Assembly (NCBI RefSeq): GCF_026241855.1
Contig: NZ_JAPJDC010000001.1
Coordinates: 1 to 64,000, forward strand
DNA from: Curtobacterium flaccumfaciens pv. betae
Lineage (GTDB): Bacteria > Actinomycetota > Actinomycetes > Actinomycetales > Microbacteriaceae
DNA length: 64,000 bases
Direction of reading: 5' to 3'
Shown: piece after piece, positions 57,418 through 64,000 of the stretch
Layout of the letters: the number at the start of each line of letters is the position of its first letter
Position numbering within the stretch: position 1 is the stretch's first letter
The notes under the pieces: model-generated
Told to the model about the DNA's origin: nothing
Databases searched by the model: none
Seen by the model: the letters and a program-made list of their open reading frames with translations, nothing else
Program-made: the position numbers and the translations under genes

Positions 57418-58203
57418 ATGAGCGACCAGAACCAGTCAGCCGTCCAGCACCGGGACCGCACCGTCGTCCTCACCGGGGCCGCCTCACCACGGGGCATCGG
57501 CCGCGCCACCGCCCACCACCTGGCCGAGGCCGGGTGGGACGTCGGGATCATCGACCTCGACCAGACGGCGAGCGAGCAGGTCGCCGCCGAGATCCGCGAA
57601 CAGCACGGCGTGCGGGCCGTCGGCGTCGGGGCGAACGTCGCCGACGCGTCCGCCGTCCGTGCGGCCTTCGACACGATCGAGGCCGAACTCCGGCCGATCA
57701 CCGCACTGGTGAACCTGGCCGGGGTCTCGTCCGCGCACGCCTACCTCGACCTGCCCGAGGGGGAGTGGCACCGGGTGCTGTCGATCAACCTCGACGGTGT
57801 GCACTTCGCCAGCCTGCGGGCGGCGGAGTCGATGGTGCGGTCCGGCTACGGGCGCATCGTGAACCTGTCGTCGGTCTCCGCCCAGCGTGGCGGCGGCACC
57901 TTCAGCAAGACCCCGTACACGGTGGCGAAGGCCGGCGTGATCGGCCTGACCCGCGGACTGGCGCGCGAGCTCGGCCCGTGCGGCGTCACGGTCAACGCGA
58001 TCGCCCCCGGTCCGATCGACACCGACATCATGGGCGGCACCCTGTCCGAGGAGCGGAAGGCCGAGATGGCCGCCGACGGCGTGCTGCCGCGCATCGGTAC
58101 CCCGCGGGACATCGCCGCGGCCGTCGCGTACCTGATCAGCGAGGACGCCGGGTTCGTCACGGGCCAGACGCTCAACGTCGACGGCGGCCTGTACATGCAC
58201 TAG
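57418..58203 (+). CDS. Short-chain dehydrogenase/reductase
   Basis: Classical SDR of 261 aa: cofactor loop TGAASPRGIGRAT, NLAGVSS, active-site Ser in NLSSVS (151-154), Tyr167 and Lys171 in YTVAK. An Asp at the end of beta2 (IIDLDQ) suggests NAD preference. GGGAGGGA ribosome site before ATG 57418, 15 bp after the previous gene. Probably oxidises a polyol or sugar acid in the same pathway. Confidence 0.93.
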   Translation: MSDQNQSAVQHRDRTVVLTGAASPRGIGRATAHHLAEAGWDVGIIDLDQTASEQVAAEIREQHGVRAVGVGANVADASAVRAAFDTIEAELRPITALVNLAGVSSAHAYLDLPEGEWHRVLSINLDGVHFASLRAAESMVRSGYGRIVNLSSVSAQRGGGTFSKTPYTVAKAGVIGLTRGLARELGPCGVTVNAIAPGPIDTDIMGGTLSEERKAEMAADGVLPRIGTPRDIAAAVAYLISEDAGFVTGQTLNVDGGLYMH

Positions 58204-58323
58204 GGCCAGCCGCCCACGGAACGCGCGCCGACCGGGCGACGCGATCCGTGCCTCCCGTCCGGACGACCGAACCGACCGCCGGACGCCAGAACGACCGCAC
58301 CGTGCTCGCAAAGGAGCGAACCC

Positions 58324-59715
58324 GTGTCACTACCCCCTGCCCCCGCGCTCGGGTCGACGAACGACCCCGGCCTGAAGTCCGCCATCGGCAAGGCGACGAA
58401 GCACCTCATGCCGATGCTCGTCATCCTGTACTTCGTCGCGTTCCTCGACCGCACGAACGTCGGCTTCGCCGAAGAGGCCCTGCGCGTCGACCGTGGCATC
58501 TCGGACGCCGCCTTCGCCCTGGGCGCCGGCATCTTCTTCATCGGCTACGCGATCTTCGAGATCCCGTCGAACCTGCTGCTCAAGCGGTTCGGTGCGCGCT
58601 TCTGGCTCGCCCGCATCGCCGTCACGTGGGGCATCGTCGCCGCACTGTTCGCCTTCACGACGAACGACACGATGTTCATCATCCTGCGCTTCATCCTGGG
58701 TGTGACCGAGGCCGGGCTGTTCCCGGGCGTGATCATGTACCTGTCCGAGTGGTTCCCGAACAAGGTGCGCGTGCGCATGTTCGCGATCTTCTACCTGGCG
58801 CAGCCGTTCTCGCAGATGATCGGCGCCCCGCTGTCCGGCGGCCTCATCAGCGTCGGTGACCAGGTCACGCCGTTCCACGGCTGGCAGGTCATGTTCGCCG
58901 GCGAGGGGATCCTCGCGGTGCTGGCGGGCGTCGCGGCCCTCGTTTTCCTGACGAACAGTCCGCAGCAGGCGAAGTGGCTCGAACCGGGCGAGAAGGCGTC
59001 GCTCACCGCGGCCATGGAGCGCGAGGACACCGCCCGCAGCGAGGACGGCCCGAAGGGCATCTGGCGCGCGATGGCGAGCGGGCGCGTCTGGTACTTCACG
59101 ATCATCTACTTCTGCCTGCAGGTCGCCGTGTACGGCACGACGTTCTACCTGCCGCAGCAGGTGTCCTCGCTGCTCGGGCAGGACGTCGGCTGGCAGGTCG
59201 GTCTGGTGTCCGCGATCCCGTGGCTCGTCGGGCTCGTCGCCTGCTACCTGATCGGGTCGCGTGCGGACTCCGTCGGTCGCCGTCGTCGCTGGGGCACCCT
59301 GTTCTACGTCACGACCGGCCTGTCGATCCTCGGCTCGGCGTGGGCGGGTGCGAACGGGCAGCCCGTGCTCGGCATCCTGTTCATCACCCTGGCCGTCGCG
59401 AGCTTCCTGGCCGTCGGCCCGATCACCTGGGCGTACCCGACGGCGTTCCTGACCGGTGCCGCAGCCGCCGCGGGCATCGGTCTGATCAACTCGCTCGGCA
59501 ACCTCGGCGGGTTCGTCGCCCCGATCATGCGCACCGCGATCAACGAGGTGGTGCCCACCGACAGCGGTGCGTTCGGCATCGTCTCGCTCGGCGTCCTGGC
59601 GTTCGTCGCCGCGGTGATGATCTTCTGCACCAAGTTCTTCCGCGGGGCCAAGGCCGACGAACTGCTCGACACCTCGCACGTCCGCACCACCGACCCGAAG
59701 GGCAGCAAGCGATGA
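58324..59715 (+). CDS. MFS transporter, anion:cation symporter family
   Basis: A 463-residue carrier with 12 membrane segments and the ACS-family start YFVAFLDRTNVGFAEEAL, then GLFPGVIMYLSEWFP. ACS members mostly import organic anions such as sugar acids, tartrate or phthalate, which hints at an acidic substrate for this operon. GTG 58324 follows AAAGGAG. A 120-bp gap precedes it; the stop overlaps the kinase start (ATGA). Confidence 0.93.
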   Translation: MSLPPAPALGSTNDPGLKSAIGKATKHLMPMLVILYFVAFLDRTNVGFAEEALRVDRGISDAAFALGAGIFFIGYAIFEIPSNLLLKRFGARFWLARIAVTWGIVAALFAFTTNDTMFIILRFILGVTEAGLFPGVIMYLSEWFPNKVRVRMFAIFYLAQPFSQMIGAPLSGGLISVGDQVTPFHGWQVMFAGEGILAVLAGVAALVFLTNSPQQAKWLEPGEKASLTAAMEREDTARSEDGPKGIWRAMASGRVWYFTIIYFCLQVAVYGTTFYLPQQVSSLLGQDVGWQVGLVSAIPWLVGLVACYLIGSRADSVGRRRRWGTLFYVTTGLSILGSAWAGANGQPVLGILFITLAVASFLAVGPITWAYPTAFLTGAAAAAGIGLINSLGNLGGFVAPIMRTAINEVVPTDSGAFGIVSLGVLAFVAAVMIFCTKFFRGAKADELLDTSHVRTTDPKGSKR

Positions 59716-61418
59716 CCAGACTGTTCAACGACCCGGCGGACTTCGCCGACGAGGCGACCGACGGCTTCGTCGCCGCGAACGAGCGGTGGGTGCGCGGGGT
59801 GCACGGCGGGGTCGCCCGTTCCACCACGAGCCCCGACGGCACGGTCGCGGTCGTGATCGGCGGGGGCTCGGGCCACTACCCCGCGTTCGGCGGACTGGTC
59901 GGACACGGCCTGGCCGCCGGTGCTGCGATGGGCAACCTGTTCGCCAGCCCCAGCGCCCAGCAGGTCACCGGGGTCGCGAAGGCCGCGGAGCACGGTGGCG
60001 GGGTGCTGCTCAGCTACGGCAACTACGCCGGTGACGTCCTGAACTTCGACGCCGCGGCGCGCGCGCTCGAGGCCGACGGCATCCCGGTCCGGACGGTCCG
60101 CGTCACCGACGACGTGACGAGCGCGCCGGCCGACGACCGCGCGAAGCGCCGCGGCATCGCCGGTGACCTCTGCGTCTTCAAGGTGGCCGGCGCCGCCGCC
60201 GAGCGCGGGGACGACCTCGACACGGTCACCGCCGTCGCCGAACGGGCGAACGACCGGACGCGCAGCTTCGGCGTCGCGTTCTCCGGGTGCTCCCTGCCCG
60301 GCGCCGAGGAACCCCTGTTCACGGTGCCCGAGGGCCGGATGGCGGTCGGCATGGGCATCCACGGCGAGCGTGGCATCGACGAGACGGACGTGCCCACCGC
60401 CGACGGGCTGGCCGAGCTACTGGTGTCCCGTCTGCTCGACGAACTGCCCGACGGCGTGGCACTCGAGGGCCAGCGGGTGGTCCCGATCCTGAACGGCCTG
60501 GGCTCGGTCAAGTACGAGGAGCTCTTCGTCGTCTACCGCTCGGTGCAGCGGCGCCTGGCGGACGCCGGCGTCGTCATCGTGGAGCCCGAGGTCGGCGAAC
60601 TCGTCACGAGCTTCGACATGGCCGGGGTCTCCCTGACGCTGTTCTGGCTCGACGACGAGCTCGAGGAACTCTGGGCAGCACCCGCGGACACGCCCGCCTA
60701 CCGCAAGGGCGGTGTGGTCGCCGAACAGCGGGTCGACCCGCCCACCGTGGCGGCGGACGCCGAGGGCGTCGGCGTCGGCCCGGCGACCGACGAGTCCCGT
60801 GCGGTCGCCGAGCAGGTCGCCGCCGGGTTCGCCGCGGTCCGCGCCGTCCTCGACGAGCACGCCGACGAACTCGGGCGCATCGACGCCGTGGCCGGTGACG
60901 GCGACCACGGCATCGGGATGCAGCGCGGATCGCACGCCGCCGACGTCGCAGCCGCCGACGCGGTCACCCGCGGTGCCGGTGCCGGCACCGTCCTGCTGGT
61001 CGCCGCGGACGCCTGGTCCGACAAGGCCGGCGGCACGTCCGGTGCGATCTGGGGTGCCGCCCTGGAGGCACTGGGTCGCTTGGTCGGGGACGAGTCGCGT
61101 CCGTCGGGTGCCACCGTCGCGCAGGGGGTCCGCGCGGCCACCGAGGCCGTGCTCGCGTTCGGCGCCACCGTCGGTGACAAGACGATGGTGGACGCCCTGG
61201 TGCCGTTCGACGAGGTGCTCCGCACCCGGCTCGATGCCGGGGCGGCGCTCGCCGAGGCCTGGGGCGACGCCGTCCGTGCCGCTCGCGAAGCCGCCGACGC
61301 CACGGAGTCCCTGGTGCCGAGGATGGGCCGGGCGCGCACCCATGCCGATCAGGCCGTCGGCACCGCGGACCCCGGTGCGCTGTCCTTCGCCCTCGTCGTG
61401 GAGACGGTCGCCCCGTGA
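59712..61418 (+). CDS. Fused dihydroxyacetone-type kinase (DhaK-DhaL)
   Basis: A single-chain ATP-dependent kinase (568 aa): DhaK domain about 1-330 with GGGSGHYPAFGG and the substrate-binding His217 in MGIHGE; DhaL domain about 360-568 with DGDHGIGM (D396 onward) and DKAGGTSGA. It phosphorylates dihydroxyacetone or a related ketose such as L-erythrulose (as LerK of mycobacteria). Overlaps both neighbours by 4 bp, so kinase and isomerase are coupled. Confidence 0.93.
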   Translation: MTRLFNDPADFADEATDGFVAANERWVRGVHGGVARSTTSPDGTVAVVIGGGSGHYPAFGGLVGHGLAAGAAMGNLFASPSAQQVTGVAKAAEHGGGVLLSYGNYAGDVLNFDAAARALEADGIPVRTVRVTDDVTSAPADDRAKRRGIAGDLCVFKVAGAAAERGDDLDTVTAVAERANDRTRSFGVAFSGCSLPGAEEPLFTVPEGRMAVGMGIHGERGIDETDVPTADGLAELLVSRLLDELPDGVALEGQRVVPILNGLGSVKYEELFVVYRSVQRRLADAGVVIVEPEVGELVTSFDMAGVSLTLFWLDDELEELWAAPADTPAYRKGGVVAEQRVDPPTVAADAEGVGVGPATDESRAVAEQVAAGFAAVRAVLDEHADELGRIDAVAGDGDHGIGMQRGSHAADVAAADAVTRGAGAGTVLLVAADAWSDKAGGTSGAIWGAALEALGRLVGDESRPSGATVAQGVRAATEAVLAFGATVGDKTMVDALVPFDEVLRTRLDAGAALAEAWGDAVRAAREAADATESLVPRMGRARTHADQAVGTADPGALSFALVVETVAP

Positions 61419-62176
61419 TCACCGTCGGGGTGTCGCTGAAGACGTACTTCTCGCATGCCCGGACGCTGTCGTGGGCGGCGGAGGTCGCCGACATCGCCCG
61501 GCGACAACCCGCGGTGCGCTCGGGTGCGGCGTCGCTCTTCGTGGCGCCGACGTTCCCGGCCCTCGTCCCGGTGCGTGAGCTGCTGACCGGCACCGGTGTG
61601 GAGCTCGCCGCGCAGGACCTGTCGTGGGCCGACGCGGGCGCGTTCACCGGCGAGGTCTCCGGCGCCGAACTGCGGGAGATCGGTGTCGACCTGGTCGAGA
61701 TCGGGCACGCCGAACGGCGCTCCCTGTTCCACGAGGACGACGCGACGATCGCGGGGAAGGTGCACGCGGCGTTCCGCAACCACCTGCGTCCGCTGGTCTG
61801 CGTCGGGGAGCCGGACCGGGCCTCCGATCCGACGGAAGCGTTGGCGGCGGTGACCGCGCAGCTCGACCGGGCCGTCTCGACCGCCGTCGCGGACGGTCTC
61901 GCCGGGCCCCTGACCGTCGCCTACGAACCGGTGTGGGCGATCGGCGCACCGGCACCCGCACCGGACGACCACATCGTGGCGGTGCTCGCCGGGATCGAGC
62001 AGCACCTCGCCACCCGGCCCGAACTGCACGGCAGCACCGTCCTCTACGGCGGCAGCGCCGGACCCGGCCTGCTCACGCGGGGGCGGGGCCGGATCGGCGG
62101 GCTGTTCCTCGGACGGTTCGCCCACGACCCCGCAGCGGTCGAGGCGATCCTCGACGAGGTCGCGGCGCTCAGCTGA
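61415..62176 (+). CDS. Triosephosphate isomerase paralogue
   Basis: TIM fold of 253 aa. Catalytic Lys9, His98 (EIGHAERR) and Glu171 (AYEPVWAIG) are present, and LYGGSAGP and GLFLGRFAHD form the phosphate site. The conserved Asn of the NWK motif is Ser7 (SLKTYF), as in divergent isomerases of tetrulose pathways; thus it may isomerise a C4 ketose phosphate or DHAP. GTG start overlaps the kinase stop. Last gene of the operon, converging on the next by 8 bp. Confidence 0.9.
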   Translation: MITVGVSLKTYFSHARTLSWAAEVADIARRQPAVRSGAASLFVAPTFPALVPVRELLTGTGVELAAQDLSWADAGAFTGEVSGAELREIGVDLVEIGHAERRSLFHEDDATIAGKVHAAFRNHLRPLVCVGEPDRASDPTEALAAVTAQLDRAVSTAVADGLAGPLTVAYEPVWAIGAPAPAPDDHIVAVLAGIEQHLATRPELHGSTVLYGGSAGPGLLTRGRGRIGGLFLGRFAHDPAAVEAILDEVAALS

Positions 62177-63011
62177 GCTGGTCGCGGACCGGCCGTGGGG
62201 CGCGACCGAGCAGCTCGCCGAGCAGCGGATCGGTGCCGGCGAACAGGCCCCGCTCGGCGGCCTGGTACATGCCGAGCAGGAACGCGACCATGTGCGGGTC
62301 CTGCCCCGCTGCCAGCGCACGGGCACGCCACTCGTCCTCGCCCAGGGCCTCGAACCCGATCGTCCGACCGGACACCTCGGACGCCTGCCGGGCCAGGTCG
62401 GCGAAGGTCGGCGCGTCCGGAGCGGTGAGCGTCACCGGCCCGTCGAACGGCTGGTCGGCGAGGAGGATCGCGGCGGCTGCCTCGGCGGCGTCCTCGCGGG
62501 CGGTCCACGACACCGGGCCGTCGACGGGGACGGACACCGTGCCGGTCTCCTGCCACGGGCCCGTCATCCAGGCGGCGCTGTGCGCGTAGAAGCCGTTCCG
62601 CAGGCTCGTCCACGGCAGCCCGGAGTCGCGGAGCAGGTCCTCGGTGGCGGCGTGGTGCGCTGCGGGCACGAAGGGCGAACCGTGCGCGGCGCCCTGGTGG
62701 CTCGTGTACAGGACCCGGCCGACGCCGGCGTCGACGGCTGCGTCGACCGCGGCACGGTGCAGCGCGACGGCGTCGGCGGCCGGGTCGCTCGACGAGACGA
62801 GCAGGAGCTGATCGGCGCCCGCGAAGGCTGCCGGCAGGGTTTCCGGTTCGGCGTAGTCGCCTCGGCGGACCTCGACGCCGCGGTCGGCGAACCGCTGTGC
62901 TCGGGCCGGATCACGGGTCACCACCGCCAGGTCGGACGGTGCGAGGTGCTCGAGCAGGTGGTCGGCGGTGGCGCCGTTGAGGGCTCCGGTGGCCCCGGTG
63001 ATGACGATCAT
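62169..63011 (-). CDS. NmrA-like NAD(P)-binding oxidoreductase (QOR2 type)
   Basis: An atypical SDR of 280 aa starting MIVITGATGALNG, with NAD(P) loop at 6-13, VVTRDP, SSSDP and YTSHQGA, as in quinone oxidoreductase QorB. ATG 63011 follows a GGAGAAG ribosome site; a longer frame upstream is rejected. Divergent from a TetR gene (79 bp), which probably regulates it, as is common for this pair. Confidence 0.9.
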   Translation of the reverse strand: MIVITGATGALNGATADHLLEHLAPSDLAVVTRDPARAQRFADRGVEVRRGDYAEPETLPAAFAGADQLLLVSSSDPAADAVALHRAAVDAAVDAGVGRVLYTSHQGAAHGSPFVPAAHHAATEDLLRDSGLPWTSLRNGFYAHSAAWMTGPWQETGTVSVPVDGPVSWTAREDAAEAAAAILLADQPFDGPVTLTAPDAPTFADLARQASEVSGRTIGFEALGEDEWRARALAAGQDPHMVAFLLGMYQAAERGLFAGTDPLLGELLGRAPRPVRDQLS

Positions 63012-63090
63012 GACTTCTCCGTATCGGTGGAAACAGCGCGTCGGTAGCGCTGGTAACACAGTGATAGCACACATCCGTTATCGTTGTTCC

Positions 63091-63843
63091 GTGATCGAGC
63101 AGGGAAGCCAGCGCGACGAGACGCGTTCGCGCATCGTCGAGGTCGCCGGCACCATGCTGCGCGAACGCGGTGCCGCGGCGGTGACCACACGGGCGGTCGC
63201 AACCGGCGCAGGCGTCCAGGCACCGACCATCTACCGGCTGTTCGGCGACAAGGACGGTCTGCTGGAAGCGGTCGCCGAGCACGCGATGGCGACGTTCTCG
63301 GCGATGAAGGCCGACGCCGTCCGGGCTGCTCGTGACGAGGCGACCGACCCCGTCGAGGACCTGCGCACCGGGTGGTCGATGACGATCGGCTTCGGGCTGG
63401 CGAACCCCGACCTGTTCGTGCTGTTGAGCGACCCGGAGCGCGGCCGTCGGTCGGCAGCCGCCCGCGCCGGTACCGCGCTGCTCGCCGAACGCATCCGGCG
63501 GGTGGCCGAGGCCGGACGACTGGCCGTGCCGGAACACCGCGCGGTCGAGCTCGTGCACGCGGCCGGCACCGGTGCGGTGCTCGCGATCCTGGCCGCTCCG
63601 GCGGACGAGCGGGACCCGTCACTCGCCGATGACGTCCTCGACGCGGTGCTCGGGCGGATCCTCGTGCCGAGCGGGCCGACGAGGGACGACGGCGGCGCGG
63701 CCCCGGGTGGTCGCGGTCGGGGGACCGACCCCGTGACGAGCGCCGCGATCACGCTCCGGGCCGCAGCGCCCCGGCTCGATCGACTGTCGGCAGCCGAGCG
63801 GACGATGCTCGCGGAGTGGCTCGACCGGATCGCCGCGGACTAG
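63091..63843 (+). CDS. TetR family transcriptional regulator
   Basis: A 250-residue regulator with the HTH at about 28-60 ([21 protein letters not shown]). The C-terminal domain carries an extra helix ([18 protein letters not shown]). GTG 63091 is chosen because TATCGT (63079-63084) ends 6 nt before it, with no ribosome site: leaderless. It faces away from the oxidoreductase, sharing the 79-bp region that should hold its operator. Confidence 0.9.
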   Translation: MIEQGSQRDETRSRIVEVAGTMLRERGAAAVTTRAVATGAGVQAPTIYRLFGDKDGLLEAVAEHAMATFSAMKADAVRAARDEATDPVEDLRTGWSMTIGFGLANPDLFVLLSDPERGRRSAAARAGTALLAERIRRVAEAGRLAVPEHRAVELVHAAGTGAVLAILAAPADERDPSLADDVLDAVLGRILVPSGPTRDDGGAAPGGRGRGTDPVTSAAITLRAAAPRLDRLSAAERTMLAEWLDRIAAD

Positions 63844-64000
63844 TCCTCGCGGGCGCCCGCCAGCCCGTGGTCGTGTGCGTAGACGACGAGCTGCACCCGG
63901 TCGCGCAGCGACAACTTGCCCAGGATGCTCGAGATCTGGGTCTTCACCGTCGACTCGGTGACGTACTCCCTGGTGGCGATCTCGGCGTTCGAGAGCCCAC
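63840..64000 (-). CDS. LuxR-type response regulator, C-terminal end (partial)
   Basis: Only the last 53 codons lie in the window. They read [20 protein letters not shown] followed by [20 protein letters not shown], the LuxR/NarL helix-turn-helix, ending in ARED. The rest continues past base 64000. Its stop overlaps the converging TetR gene by 4 bp. Confidence 0.9.
   Translation of the reverse strand, partial: GLSNAEIATREYVTESTVKTQISSILGKLSLRDRVQLVVYAHDHGLAGARED

Noticed and set aside
58248..58260. Third copy of the palindromic repeat
   Set aside because: Only a 12-of-13 base half-arm match; this could occur by chance in GC-rich DNA, so it is not listed as a feature.

Overview
The window is chromosomal DNA of a high-GC actinobacterium. 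The order dnaA-oriC-dnaN-gnd-recF-dciA-gyrB-gyrA, then tRNA-Ile/tRNA-Ala, ppiA, rhomboid, crgA, pabA and pknB-pknA-pbpA-rodA-pstP-fhaB-fhaA-tRNA-Leu, is the conserved origin region of Actinobacteria. GC content, gene style and the accessory genes suggest Microbacteriaceae, perhaps Curtobacterium-like; the genus is an inference.

Layout. 1-11.4 kb: replication initiation and DNA topology genes, with oriC at about 1456-1862, then two tRNAs. 11.4-24.7 kb: a small membrane protein, cyclophilin, rhomboid protease, a second cluster of DnaA boxes at 14.07-14.19 kb, crgA, pabA, and the leftward cell-wall/division signalling operon (FHA proteins, PP2C phosphatase, RodA, PBP, two PASTA-type kinases). 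24.7-26.6 kb: tRNA-Leu, a membrane protein, a NudK-like Nudix hydrolase and a TetR regulator.

26.6-43.5 kb is a polyamine island: a PucR-type regulator, GABA transaminase, two succinate-semialdehyde-type dehydrogenases, putrescine-oxidase-like flavoprotein, an APC permease broken by a frameshift, agmatine deiminase, N-carbamoylputrescine amidase and a potA-D-B-C importer. Together they would carry agmatine to putrescine, 4-aminobutanal, GABA, succinate semialdehyde and succinate. At 38.67-39.24 kb the 3' ends of an amine oxidase and of an aldehyde dehydrogenase meet head to head, which looks like the scar of a deletion that removed both 5' halves.

43.5-54.6 kb: a 36-residue membrane peptide, an ABC exporter pair, and opposite it a cluster with a carboxylate-amine ligase/ATP-grasp fusion, an asparagine-synthetase-like amidotransferase and an S9 peptidase, followed by a GNAT protein. 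This resembles a rebuilt version of the N-acetylglutaminylglutamine amide (NAGGN) osmolyte cluster and is the best candidate for an undescribed system. A secreted matrixin-like metalloprotease follows.

54.6-62.2 kb: a GntR-controlled sugar catabolic operon (sugar-phosphate epimerase family, 3-hydroxyacyl-CoA-dehydrogenase family, SDR, MFS anion symporter, fused DhaK-DhaL kinase, divergent triosephosphate isomerase), plausibly for a C4 sugar acid or tetrulose. 62.2-64 kb: an NmrA-like oxidoreductase, a divergent TetR regulator and the 3' end of a LuxR-type regulator cut by the window edge.

Many monocistronic or first genes here carry a -10-like hexamer (NANNNT) ending about 6 nt before the start codon and no ribosome binding site, indicating leaderless transcripts. 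I used this to choose several start codons.
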